Of a stretch of DNA of 64,000 bases, positions 28,448 through 38,262 are shown one piece after another. The notes beneath the pieces were generated by a model, which saw only the letters and a program-made list of their open reading frames with translations, did not search any database and had not been told where the DNA came from. A program made the position numbers and the translations under genes. Every line of letters starts with the position of its first letter. Positions within the stretch are counted from its first letter, which is position 1. This DNA is from Candidatus Aminicenantota bacterium (GTDB lineage: Bacteria; Acidobacteriota; Aminicenantia; Aminicenantales; Aminicenantaceae): contig JAFGMO010000025.1 of NCBI GenBank assembly GCA_016927475.1, forward strand, positions 1 to 64,000. The letters are read 5' to 3'.

Positions 28448-31400
28448 ATGCCTAGTAATCTAAGAGTGGGGAGCAAAGAACCTGTTGCCATTATCGGAAT
28501 GGCCGGGATTTTTCCCGGATCCCAGACTGTTCAAGAATTTTTCCACAACACCCTTCGGAAACGATGTTTTGTCAGAGAGCTTCCTGATTGGGTATGGGAA
28601 CAGGATGTTTTTTTCTCTAGCGACCGCTCGGCTTCGATGAGGTCTTATTCTCGTATCGGCGCTATGTTGGGTGAATTTGATGTCGACCTGTCGTCTTTCA
28701 GGATTCCTCCCGCAGTAGCTGAAGGGATGAGTCTGGATCAAAAGCTGGCCCTGGTCTGTGCCAGAGAAACTCTACGGGATGCGGGTTATCTCAATCGGGA
28801 ATTCAACCGCGAACGTACCGGGGTGATTGTTGCTGCCGCCGGCGGACATACCGCCTCTTTAGATGGAATTGCGGAGAAGCGTTTCCGTAAAAGGATAGAG
28901 AAACTTGCCAAAGACGAGAACCGGAAGCGCTGGTTGGCGGAACTGTGGGAAGCTTATGACAAAGCCTATCCACGGGCTCCGATAACCGAAGATTCGCTGC
29001 CGGGAGAATTGGGGAGTCTTGTCTCAGGACGGATCGCCTCGGTCTTTGACCTTCATGGACCGAACTTTATCCTTGACTCGGCATGTGCTTCCTCTCTGGC
29101 TGCCGCGGCGACTTCGGTCACAGTACTCCGGGCGGGGCTTTGCGATATGGTTCTAACGGGGGGCGTAGATACGGATATGGGTGCGGGCACCTATGTCGCC
29201 CTCTCTAAGGTTAAAGCACTTTCAGCCAAGGGATCGTTTCCTTTTGACCAACGGGCAGATGGGTTTGTTCTGGGTGAAGGGTGCGGATTTTTCCTTCTAA
29301 AACGTTATCAAGATGCTGTTCGCGACGGCGACCGCATTTATGCCCTCATTTTAGGGGCCGGAAGTTCATCGGATGGAGCAGGGAAAGACATCATGGCGCC
29401 GAGCAGCGAAGGACAGTCAAAGGCTTTTCACAGGGCTTACGCAGAAGCGGGCGTCGGACCCGAAGTTCTTCACTATCTCGAATGCCATGGCACCGGTACC
29501 GCAGTAGGAGATGAGGTCGAACTTACTTCCTTGAACCGCCTGATTCTTTCTCCTCCTTTGGGAAAACCGCGCAGATGTTCCCTGCCCATCGGTTCGGGCA
29601 AAGCCATGGTAGGCCACCTTAAATTAGCCGCCGGGTCCATAGGATTGTTTCGAGCTATCCTGGCCGTGAACAGCCGCATTGTTCCGCCTCAATGTCATTT
29701 TGAAATCCCAAATCCCGCTTTTGACTGGGAAAAAAGCAGACTCCATATTCCCAAGCTTCCGGAACCTATAAATGAAAACAAGGTTTATACCGGTGTTTCA
29801 GGATTCGGTTTCGGGGGGACTAATGTCCATTTGGTTCTGTCATCACCAGCTTCCAACTCCCGCCAGCCGGTCGTTTCAACCGAAGATTATATTTTTCCGA
29901 AGCTGCCCGAGATCGACAATGATATTGCTTTCATGTTTCCGGGACAAGGTTCTCAGTATGTAGGCATGCTAGAAGAGCTTCGAGAGGAGCCGGAGACGGA
30001 GCGGTTTCTCAGCCTAGCCGATAAGATTGTCATGGAAATCACGGGCCGGACCATCAGCGATAAGATGTATCCTCCTTTAAGCCTGCGTCAAAAAGATAAA
30101 AATTTGGAAAAACTGGAAGCAGAATTGAGAAGAACATCAACGGCCCAGCCCGCTTTATTTGTTGCTTCTGCCATACTTCTCGAAAAATTACGCCGGCTGG
30201 GCATAAATTGTGCTATGACTTTCGGTCTTTCCTTGGGAGAATCGACGGCCATTTATGCGGCGGGCATGCTGGGATTTGAAGATGCCCTTAGGGCTGTCGC
30301 CAAAAGAGGCCAATTGATGGAGACCATTCCCCTTGAAGATGCCGGGGCCATGGCCTTTGTTAATGCCGGGTATTTTCAGGTCGAAAAGTGGATAAGAGAA
30401 ATCGATGGATATATAATCTGCGCCAACCTGAATTCATACAGCCAGACTGTTGTCTCAGGAGAAAAGAGTTCCGTGGATGCTCTTATCAGCATGGCAACAG
30501 AGAAGGGGTTCCAAGCCGGACACCTTAATGTCGACCGGGCCTTTCATTCCGTGCTTACCAGTCCGTGTTCGTCTCCCCTGCGGAAATTCCTTGAAAAGCT
30601 TCCCTTTAAAGCAACAAAAATTCCGGTACCGGCTAATATAAGCCGCCAAATTCATCCTTATGTGACGGATGATTTTGCATCAGGAAAGGTCATGGAAACC
30701 GAGAATCTTCAGCGTGTTCTGGACCTGCAGTGCCGGATCATCGACCACCCTACGGATTTCATCTCTCAAGTTGAGTTGGCATATGAGGCGGGAATCCGCC
30801 GTTTTGTTGAGGTCGGCCCGCGTAATGTTTTGGCCGGGCTCGTTTCAGATATCCTTCAGGGAAAAGCTTTCCAGACTATTTATCTGGATCACAGGGGAAA
30901 AATCCGGAAGCAACTGGACAAACTTCAAGAGAACCTCAGGGCTCCCTTAAAGATGCGTCGCCGGCCGCTTTCCTCCAGGCTGAGAGCAAGCAGCGCAAAA
31001 CCCTTGGAGGCTGCGGATTCAGTTGAGATAAAAACTCCCTATGAACGGGTACGTTTTGCCGTTTCCCGCGTAACGGGATACAAACCGGAGCAAATTGAGG
31101 ATGATGCCGAATTCGAGCGTGACCTTGGCATCAACACCCTGAAGATTTTTGAAATTATTACCCGGCTTCGCGGAAATGTACTGCCCAGGGATTTTTCCAG
31201 GTTCAGGGAAGCAACTTCCATTCGAAAAATTTTAGATATCGCTGCTGTTGATAACCTGGGGAATGTCTCCGGTTCGACAGAACGATACTCAGGCATAAAA
31301 GAAGGAGAAGTGGTTTGTTACCAACGCCGAAGTTGTTTTTCGGATATTAAAATTTCTCCGGAGGACCTTCGAAACATGGGCCTATACCGAATTTTTGAAG

Positions 31401-34400
31401 GTCCCGGGCCGGCGATTCGCGAAACGACACTTTCTTATTTTCGCTTTATCAGAAATGAGAATAGCCGTAAAGCGCTTGTTATCTTAAGGCTTCCCGCGGA
31501 ACCGGAGGAACTTTGTTTTGAAATCATCCCTCGTTTGGTCCGTCTTGTCATAAATATCACCGATAGTTTTGGACATAGCGGAAAAAATCCGGTCGTTCAC
31601 CTTGTTACCCTGTCAAAACCGGAGCATTTTCGTTCGGCTTTTTTCCAATCCCTGAATGCATTGGTTAAGTCATTTCAGAAAGACCTGCGTTCCATCCTGT
31701 TCTATTACTCACACCTTGATTCCCTTCATCCGGACCGTGCCATGCTGTCAAAAGCCCTCGTTAAACCGGTACTGGGACGGCATGTGCATCAAGACGGGAG
31801 GATTGATGACGGCCGGCTTGTTCGGGTTTTAATACCTCAAGAAAATTTCGAAGATATTTCTCCTTTTTTCAGTGACGAAGATGTGGTTCTCGTTACGGGA
31901 GGAGCTCGGGGTATTGCTTCGAGTATCGTTCGTGCCCTTCTTCCTTATGTTAAGGCCCGGTTTCTGTTGATCGGTCGAAAGACAAAGGAAGAAAGATGGA
32001 TTTCGGAGGAAGGCAAAGGGAGGGTATGGTATATCGCTGCGGATCTATGCGATAAAGATGCTATTCGAAAAATCGATCTGCCTCGTCAGAAAATTACATT
32101 CATATTCCATGCCGCGGGTTTAAGCGCCGCCCGGCCCATCCGGGAGATTCAGGAAGAAGAGCTTATTCGGATACTTAGTGTTAAAATCCTTGGCTTGCAC
32201 AGAATTTTAGACGGTTGCGACCTTTCCCGTTTACGGGGAATTGTGAACTTTTCTTCCATAGCAGGATTTTTCGGAGGTGACGGTCACCCCGATTATGCGG
32301 CGGCCAATGGCTATTTGAACGGGTTTTCTATTAAATCCGTTCCTGTTCTTTCTATCGGATGGTCTGCCTGGGATGAAGTGGGAATGGCTACGGGAGATAC
32401 AACCAAAGAATTCCTGAAGTATGCAGGTATAAAGCCCATCCCTCTATCCAGGGGGATTGAAGTTTTTATGGGACTGCTGACGAATTTTCTGAAATCAACT
32501 GAATCTGTTACCCAAAATGTCATGGTAAGTGCGGGAATGGGTGAAGGATTTTTTCTGCATTCCGATCCTTTTTCCCCGGGAAAAACATCCGGACCTCATG
32601 GGAAAGAGTTACGGAATAAAGAAGGCTTCCAGATATTGGAATCCGGTGAATTGTCAGGATTTTTGGATAGAGGACGACAGATCGATTTTTCTCAATTTTT
32701 GACTCCTGTTGATTCTATAATGGTTCCGGAAAACACAGGGATTCTTGTGCTGAACCTTCAAAGTGCTGCCGCATTGGGAAAGAGTGATCTGTCTATATAT
32801 ACACCGGCGGAACAAAAGGAGATGTTGAAAACAAATCTGGACAAACGCCGGGATGAAAAACTTGCCGGGAAGCTTGCTGTTAAACTGCTCGTCCGTGAAG
32901 CGATGAAACGCTGGTTTGACGAAACATTTTCTCTTAACAATATTGAGGTTCTTACCGAAAATTTTCCTCTTAAAATCAGGATTTCCCCGGAAGATTATGG
33001 ACACCCTCCAGAGTCTGCGCTTTATTTTTCGATCAGCCACAGCGAAAAACGTGTTTGTGCCGCCATCAGCTTGTCTCCTATCGGTATCGATGTGGAAGAT
33101 ATAAGGCCTTTGTCCAGTAAAGTTGTAAAAGCGATTTGCGGTCCCCGGCTTGATGATTGGATGAGCGAATACCGGAAGCTTCACGAAAGCCGTGAACGCC
33201 TGAGCGTCCATGAAGTGAAGCAGGTCGTACCGCTCATTATGTTTGCTCAGAAAGAGTCCGTTCTTAAAGCGGCCGGAATTGGTTTGGCCCGGGGTTTGTC
33301 AGATGTGGTTATTTCAGATTTGGCCCTTAAACATCCGGTCACAGCATCCTACCATAATTTTCATTACCGTGTTTTCAGTACCGTCGATAACGGCAGTGTG
33401 TTTTCAATGGCTCAGCCTGATGAGGAACCATGTAAACCTCTGAAGCCTTCCACAGCGGAAAGAAAGACCGTCGAACCATCCATCGGCCAGGAAGCCCTTT
33501 GGTTTCTAGATCAAATGGAGGACGTCGGTTCGACATATCATGTCGTCTGGAGCCAGCATCTCAAGGGTCAACTTGATGTTCCGGCTATAGAGCGGTCCCT
33601 GAATACCATGGTGGAACGTCATGAAGCACTGAGGACTGTTTTTTTTGCAAAAAACGGCCGGTGCTCGGCGGAAGTTCTTTCCATAGAACAGGTTCCTTTC
33701 TTTCAAATCGATCTTACGTCAATGGGAATCCGGGAAAAGACGGAAAGGTTGGAAGAATTGACCCGGATGGAAATAGAACGGCCTTTTATTCTTTCCAAAG
33801 GACCATTGTTTCGGGTTGTGCTCTTTTGTCTTCAAGATCGGGATCATCTGCTTCTTTTTGTTTTTCACCATATCATCATGGATTCTTTTTCCGCCCTGGC
33901 CTTCCGTCAGGAATTAGCCCGATGTTATAAGGCTTATTCGACGGGGGAAAAACCCAGGCTGCAGCCTTTGCCTTTTCAATATGCGGATAGAGCGAAAGAA
34001 CAACGGAGGTGCCTGACATCAAAGGGTACGGAAAAGCTCATCGAATTCTGGAAGAGAAAGTTAGCGGATATTCCCCCTCTCTCAACGCTTCCGACAGACC
34101 GAAGACGGCCCCATGTCCAAACATTTCGGGCACAAAATGTCTCTTTTTTCATACCGCCCGGATTACTAAAGGCTCTGAGGGAATTGAGCAAAAAAGAAGG
34201 CGTCACTCTTTTTGTTACATTCCTGGCTGCCTTCCAGTTCCTTCTAAGCCGGTTGTCTGGCTTGGATGATATTGTTGTCGGGTCTCCTTTCCTGGGAAGG
34301 TCCGACCTGAAGAGCTATCCTGTTTTTGGGTATTTCGTCAATATCCTTCCCATAAGGACGGTTTTTAGTGGAAATCCCGGATTTCGGGATATTCTTCCTA

Positions 34401-37390
34401 AATTAAGGATGGAGGTCCTCGAAGCACTGGAGCATCAGGGCCTCCCTTTTTCCAAGATCGTAGAGGCGATCTCACCTGAACGTTTTACCGGTTATCCTCC
34501 GATTTTCCAGATTGTTTTTCGTCTTCTCCAAGAGAACACGAAGGGAGTAAATCTGCCGGGGCTTGGGCAGGAAATCCGTGAAATACCCGCAGGGGGCATA
34601 GCTTATGACCTTTGCCTCATGATGAACCTCAATGAAAAAGACGGAAACGGCAGGTTTGAATATAACAGCGACCTTTTTGATGAAGCAACGGTACAGAGAA
34701 TATCCGAACGTTTTCTAAGATTTCTTGAAGCTGTTGCCGCCGATCCTGAGAAACCTTTGGCTGACATTTCTCTGATGTCGACTCTGGAAAAAAATCTTGT
34801 CCTTAAAGAATGGAATAAAACACAGGTTCCCATTCCCGATATGCCTGTCCATGTGCTTTTTTCCAGGCAGGCGGATCGAACACCCGATGCCACAGCGATC
34901 GTCACCGGAAAAAAGCGTCTCAGTTACAGGGAACTGAATGAAAAGGCCAACAAACTGGCTGCTTATCTGAAAAAGAAACAGTGTGGAGAGAACGTTCTAA
35001 CAGGTGTTTTTTTGGAGAGGTCTGTCGAGATGGTGATCGCATTTATCGCGATTCTCAAGGCGGGAGGGGCTTACGTACCTCTCGATCCCAATGATCCTAT
35101 GGAGAGACTGGCCTTCATGATCGAAGATACGGGCATGAATCTATTACTCACCCGGAAGTCACTTCTTGGCCGGATTCCGGTGTCTGAGGTTACGAAAATT
35201 TGTCTTGACCGGGAATGGCCCGCTTTCGAAAAGGAAAACAAAAATAATCCTGTAAACCTTACTGAAGGGAAAGATCCCGTTTATGTCATGTACACATCCG
35301 GTTCGACCGGAACACCAAAAGGAGTCCTGGTTCCTCACCGGGCCGTTGTTCGCCTGTTTTTCGGAGCAAATTATGCCCGGCTTGATCCATCCAAAACGAT
35401 TCTACATATGGCCCCGGCTTCTTTTGACGCTTCCACTTTTGAACTCTGGGGAGCTTTGCTGCACGGAAGCAGGTGCATCCTATACCCGGATAGAATCCCA
35501 ACCATCACCGAATTGGAAGGTATTCTAAAAAAGTATAAAGTCACCACTCTCTGGCTGACCGCTTCTTTATTTAACATCCTGGTGGACGAAAAACCGGACA
35601 TCCTAAACGGAGTGGAACAAGTACTTACAGGCGGAGAAATCCTCTCTATCCCTCATGTCCGCCGGGCTCTTGAATTTTTACCGGGGACTCAAGTTATTAA
35701 CTGCTATGGCCCGACGGAAACCGCAACCTTTGCGACTTTTTATCCCGTCCCCCGCACCATCGATAAAAACATCCAATCCATACCTATCGGTCGTCCTGTC
35801 GGAAACACAAAAATATATCTGCTGGATGGACTTGGAAATCCGGTGCCCATCGGATGTCCAGGAGAAATTCATATCGGGGGACTGGCCCCGGCTCTCGGTT
35901 ATCTGAACCGCCGGCGACAAACAGAAGAATGTTTTATCCCTGACCGGTTCCATCAGAAACCGGGTGCGTCCATGTACAAAACAGGGGATATCGCCCGTTT
36001 TCTACCGGACGGCAATATCGAGTTTCACGGCCGGAATGACAGCCAAGTCAAAATAAGAGGTTTCCGTGTCGAGCCGGGAGAGATCGAAGCCGAACTTCGC
36101 CGCTTTCCTGCTGTGAAGGATGCCGCGGTCCTGGCGAAAAAGAGTCTCCCTTACGGACAAACTCTTGTCGCTTTTGTGATACCGGAAAGAGATACATCAA
36201 TCCATGCGACTGACCTTAAGACTTTTCTCGGGCGTCGTTTACCGGATTATATGATCCCTGAAAAATTTTTTTGGATTGAAAAATTTCCCATGACAAAAAG
36301 CGGAAAAATGGATAGACAAACCCTTCTTTCCGTCAAAGGATTTGTTCCGGACAGAAAAATTCCCGATGGAAAACCGATCAATAATCTGGAAAATAAGCTG
36401 CTGAGAATATGGGAAGATATTTTCAGGAAAAAAAATATAGGACCTGATGAGAACTTTTTTGACCTGGGGGGACATTCGCTCCTAGCCGTAACCCTTGTCG
36501 AAAAAATAAGGCGGGAGTTCGGAAAAGACATCCCTCTTTCAGCGGTATTTGAAGCGCCTACTGTTATGAAGCTGGCTCAGTTTCTGCACTCGAGAAGGAG
36601 AAGGATTATTTCTTCCCCTCTGATTCCCGTGAAAACCAGGGGTTCGAAAAAACCTTTCTTTGGGATCCATATGCCTTATCAAATCAAGAATTATCTGCAT
36701 CCGGAACAGCCCTATTTCATTCTAAGGTATAATGATCTGTCCCTAAACCGAAATGAAGATATTGCCGCCCGTTATCTTGAAGAAATGCTAAGGATTCAGC
36801 CTGAAGGGCCCTATTATTTTGGTGGATTTTCCTTTGGAGGTCTTGTAGCCCTTGAAGTGGCTCATCAACTGCAGGCCCGTGGACTTCCCATCGGGTATCT
36901 TGTCCTTGCGGCTCCGACACCTCTAAAAGCTCTTTCTCTTTCCAAGACAGGGAGAAACAATCCCTTTGCCTTCATGAAGAAAAGTTTGGTATTCACCACC
37001 CTCCGTTTTCCGGGATTTAGTATGAAGAGAAAACTCCGCCTTATGGTGTCCATAGGAAAGGAAAAAACCACACGGTCTTTTTTATGGGCTATGTATAAAA
37101 CAAAAATTATCGGAGAGACTGGATTATCGATCAGAATGAAAAAAATGATAACTCCCAAAATTTTGGGGAAATATGCGGTTGAATACGTTCCAAGAACTTA
37201 TGAAGGGCCGGTAACTTTCATTAGTGAAAATGGATTAGAATCTTTGGAGGATTGGAGCAAGGTGTTGGTCGGCCCGGTTGATGAATACCGGTTGTCTGTT
37301 CATCACTCGGCTCTCCATCAAGAGCCTTTTTTGGGATGCTGGGCTGAATTCATGTGCCGCGGATTGTCTCAGGCTTTAGAAAAAGGATAA
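28448..37390 (+). CDS. Hybrid PKS-NRPS megasynthase: KS-AT-ACP-KR-PPTase-C-A-PCP-TE
   Basis: A 2980-aa single-chain assembly line. KS: about 11-468 with Cys213 (DSACASS), His347 (ECHGTGT), His390 (VGHLKLA). AT: about 490-815 with Ser595 in FGLSLGES (the usual His before Ser is Leu594) and His700. ACP-like domain: about 865-933, DLGINTLKIFEI with Thr897 at the phosphopantetheine site. KR: about 1135-1345, TGGARGIA with Ser1270/Tyr1283/Asn1287. Sfp-type PPTase: about 1480-1640, GIDVED (Asp1548, Glu1550) and QKESVLKAAG. C domain: about 1677-2108, HHIIMDS. A domain: about 2131-2622, MYTSGSTGTPKG. PCP: GGHSLL, Ser2677. TE: GFSFGG, Ser2795, His2952/2957. No DH or ER is seen. The KS/AT/ACP/KR part resembles PUFA-synthase (PfaA)-like enzymes. 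Confidence 0.93.
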   Translation: MPSNLRVGSKEPVAIIGMAGIFPGSQTVQEFFHNTLRKRCFVRELPDWVWEQDVFFSSDRSASMRSYSRIGAMLGEFDVDLSSFRIPPAVAEGMSLDQKLALVCARETLRDAGYLNREFNRERTGVIVAAAGGHTASLDGIAEKRFRKRIEKLAKDENRKRWLAELWEAYDKAYPRAPITEDSLPGELGSLVSGRIASVFDLHGPNFILDSACASSLAAAATSVTVLRAGLCDMVLTGGVDTDMGAGTYVALSKVKALSAKGSFPFDQRADGFVLGEGCGFFLLKRYQDAVRDGDRIYALILGAGSSSDGAGKDIMAPSSEGQSKAFHRAYAEAGVGPEVLHYLECHGTGTAVGDEVELTSLNRLILSPPLGKPRRCSLPIGSGKAMVGHLKLAAGSIGLFRAILAVNSRIVPPQCHFEIPNPAFDWEKSRLHIPKLPEPINENKVYTGVSGFGFGGTNVHLVLSSPASNSRQPVVSTEDYIFPKLPEIDNDIAFMFPGQGSQYVGMLEELREEPETERFLSLADKIVMEITGRTISDKMYPPLSLRQKDKNLEKLEAELRRTSTAQPALFVASAILLEKLRRLGINCAMTFGLSLGESTAIYAAGMLGFEDALRAVAKRGQLMETIPLEDAGAMAFVNAGYFQVEKWIREIDGYIICANLNSYSQTVVSGEKSSVDALISMATEKGFQAGHLNVDRAFHSVLTSPCSSPLRKFLEKLPFKATKIPVPANISRQIHPYVTDDFASGKVMETENLQRVLDLQCRIIDHPTDFISQVELAYEAGIRRFVEVGPRNVLAGLVSDILQGKAFQTIYLDHRGKIRKQLDKLQENLRAPLKMRRRPLSSRLRASSAKPLEAADSVEIKTPYERVRFAVSRVTGYKPEQIEDDAEFERDLGINTLKIFEIITRLRGNVLPRDFSRFREATSIRKILDIAAVDNLGNVSGSTERYSGIKEGEVVCYQRRSCFSDIKISPEDLRNMGLYRIFEGPGPAIRETTLSYFRFIRNENSRKALVILRLPAEPEELCFEIIPRLVRLVINITDSFGHSGKNPVVHLVTLSKPEHFRSAFFQSLNALVKSFQKDLRSILFYYSHLDSLHPDRAMLSKALVKPVLGRHVHQDGRIDDGRLVRVLIPQENFEDISPFFSDEDVVLVTGGARGIASSIVRALLPYVKARFLLIGRKTKEERWISEEGKGRVWYIAADLCDKDAIRKIDLPRQKITFIFHAAGLSAARPIREIQEEELIRILSVKILGLHRILDGCDLSRLRGIVNFSSIAGFFGGDGHPDYAAANGYLNGFSIKSVPVLSIGWSAWDEVGMATGDTTKEFLKYAGIKPIPLSRGIEVFMGLLTNFLKSTESVTQNVMVSAGMGEGFFLHSDPFSPGKTSGPHGKELRNKEGFQILESGELSGFLDRGRQIDFSQFLTPVDSIMVPENTGILVLNLQSAAALGKSDLSIYTPAEQKEMLKTNLDKRRDEKLAGKLAVKLLVREAMKRWFDETFSLNNIEVLTENFPLKIRISPEDYGHPPESALYFSISHSEKRVCAAISLSPIGIDVEDIRPLSSKVVKAICGPRLDDWMSEYRKLHESRERLSVHEVKQVVPLIMFAQKESVLKAAGIGLARGLSDVVISDLALKHPVTASYHNFHYRVFSTVDNGSVFSMAQPDEEPCKPLKPSTAERKTVEPSIGQEALWFLDQMEDVGSTYHVVWSQHLKGQLDVPAIERSLNTMVERHEALRTVFFAKNGRCSAEVLSIEQVPFFQIDLTSMGIREKTERLEELTRMEIERPFILSKGPLFRVVLFCLQDRDHLLLFVFHHIIMDSFSALAFRQELARCYKAYSTGEKPRLQPLPFQYADRAKEQRRCLTSKGTEKLIEFWKRKLADIPPLSTLPTDRRRPHVQTFRAQNVSFFIPPGLLKALRELSKKEGVTLFVTFLAAFQFLLSRLSGLDDIVVGSPFLGRSDLKSYPVFGYFVNILPIRTVFSGNPGFRDILPKLRMEVLEALEHQGLPFSKIVEAISPERFTGYPPIFQIVFRLLQENTKGVNLPGLGQEIREIPAGGIAYDLCLMMNLNEKDGNGRFEYNSDLFDEATVQRISERFLRFLEAVAADPEKPLADISLMSTLEKNLVLKEWNKTQVPIPDMPVHVLFSRQADRTPDATAIVTGKKRLSYRELNEKANKLAAYLKKKQCGENVLTGVFLERSVEMVIAFIAILKAGGAYVPLDPNDPMERLAFMIEDTGMNLLLTRKSLLGRIPVSEVTKICLDREWPAFEKENKNNPVNLTEGKDPVYVMYTSGSTGTPKGVLVPHRAVVRLFFGANYARLDPSKTILHMAPASFDASTFELWGALLHGSRCILYPDRIPTITELEGILKKYKVTTLWLTASLFNILVDEKPDILNGVEQVLTGGEILSIPHVRRALEFLPGTQVINCYGPTETATFATFYPVPRTIDKNIQSIPIGRPVGNTKIYLLDGLGNPVPIGCPGEIHIGGLAPALGYLNRRRQTEECFIPDRFHQKPGASMYKTGDIARFLPDGNIEFHGRNDSQVKIRGFRVEPGEIEAELRRFPAVKDAAVLAKKSLPYGQTLVAFVIPERDTSIHATDLKTFLGRRLPDYMIPEKFFWIEKFPMTKSGKMDRQTLLSVKGFVPDRKIPDGKPINNLENKLLRIWEDIFRKKNIGPDENFFDLGGHSLLAVTLVEKIRREFGKDIPLSAVFEAPTVMKLAQFLHSRRRRIISSPLIPVKTRGSKKPFFGIHMPYQIKNYLHPEQPYFILRYNDLSLNRNEDIAARYLEEMLRIQPEGPYYFGGFSFGGLVALEVAHQLQARGLPIGYLVLAAPTPLKALSLSKTGRNNPFAFMKKSLVFTTLRFPGFSMKRKLRLMVSIGKEKTTRSFLWAMYKTKIIGETGLSIRMKKMITPKILGKYAVEYVPRTYEGPVTFISENGLESLEDWSKVLVGPVDEYRLSVHHSALHQEPFLGCWAEFMCRGLSQALEKG

Positions 37391-37417
37391 ACAGAAATAC
37401 CTGAGTTCGTCTTGTTG

Positions 37418-38131
37418 TTAGGCGGGCTTTTCATTCCAGTAAAGAATCCGGCCGCAATTTTCACAAAGAATAATTGATTTTTTTTCGATCAGTTCGTTGA
37501 TAACCTGGGGCCGGATACGCATATGGCACATAGAGCAGAATTCATCATAGATAGGTGATAGGGCGATGCCGATGCGGTTTTTGGATAAATTTAGATAAAG
37601 TTGCATTTGTTCTTCAGGTATTTGCGGTTCAATCTCTTTTCGTTTCTGCTGCAGTTCTTCCAGTTCTTTTTCTTTAGCGATTTTCTGTTCTTCCAGGTTT
37701 TTTATCTCATCGATATATGTTGTTTCCACATCCTGTCTTTTTTTCTCAGCTTCCTTGATTTCGACCTCGATATCATCGGCAGCAAGCATTTCGTTGAGAA
37801 TATTTTCTTCCAGTTGGTCAATTTTAGCTTGAGCCATTTCGATTTCCCGCGTTAGTGATTGGTACTCCCGGTTTGATTTTAATGAATTCTGCTGCAGTTT
37901 GTACTTTTTTACCAATTCTTTAACGTCTTTTACCTCTCCTTCCATATCTCTTCTGTTTTTCTGATTTTGAGCCATTTTTTCTTTGGCTTGGGAAACGATC
38001 TGATGGGTTTCGTCGATTTTTTTTCGGATATATTCGATTTTGGAAGGAATGTCAGTAATGAAAAGAGTGGTCTGCTTGATATTTATATCAATGTCTTGTA
38101 ATTGAATCAATCGCTCAAAATTAATAGCCAC
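37418..38131 (-). CDS. Coiled-coil protein with C4 zinc ribbon
   Basis: A 237-aa protein of the widespread C4-type zinc ribbon family (CdsZ-like). A long coiled coil (about 10-175) rich in Lys/Glu/Gln is followed by a C-terminal ribbon, FCSMCHMRI ... ILCENCGRI, with four Cys. The GTG start at 38131 has AGAGGAAAAG upstream. A longer reading would translate the adjacent tRNA and is wrong. The role is uncertain. It is convergent with the megasynthase gene. Confidence 0.88.
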   Translation of the reverse strand: MAINFERLIQLQDIDINIKQTTLFITDIPSKIEYIRKKIDETHQIVSQAKEKMAQNQKNRRDMEGEVKDVKELVKKYKLQQNSLKSNREYQSLTREIEMAQAKIDQLEENILNEMLAADDIEVEIKEAEKKRQDVETTYIDEIKNLEEQKIAKEKELEELQQKRKEIEPQIPEEQMQLYLNLSKNRIGIALSPIYDEFCSMCHMRIRPQVINELIEKKSIILCENCGRILYWNEKPA

Positions 38132-38151
38132 ATCTTTTCCTCTTGCAGGAA

Positions 38152-38223
38152 TGGGCCTACCAGGATTCGAACCTGGGACCTGCCGGTTATGAGCCGGTGG
38201 CTCTACCGCTGAGCTATAGGCCC
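38152..38223 (-). tRNA. tRNA with CAT anticodon (Ile2 or elongator Met)
   Basis: The reverse strand folds as a cloverleaf with acceptor GGGCCTA/TAGGCCC, D arm AGCTCAGCGGTAGAGC, anticodon loop CTCATAA with CAT at 38189-38191, and T arm CCAGGTTCGAATCCTGG. It is not initiator Met, since the acceptor first pair is G-C. The GGGCCTATAGCTCAG start resembles tRNA-Ile2, but Met cannot be excluded. No CCA is encoded. Confidence 0.94.
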
Positions 38224-38232
38224 TTCTCAAGT

Positions 38233-38261
38233 CTTATAGCAGATATTGGGGGGCAAGTCAA
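38233..38261 (-). promoter_or_regulatory. Sigma-70 promoter of the tRNA(CAT)
   Basis: The minus strand reads TTGACT (38256-38261), 17 bases, TATAAG (38233-38238), 9 bases before the tRNA 5' end. Confidence 0.78.
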
Positions 38262-38262
38262 T

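Noticed and set aside
38132-38230. N-terminal extension of the zinc-ribbon protein
   Set aside because: It would translate the tRNA(CAT) gene (RRAYSSAVEPPAHNRQVPGS pattern is typical of tRNA read-through). GTG 38131 has a ribosome-binding site.
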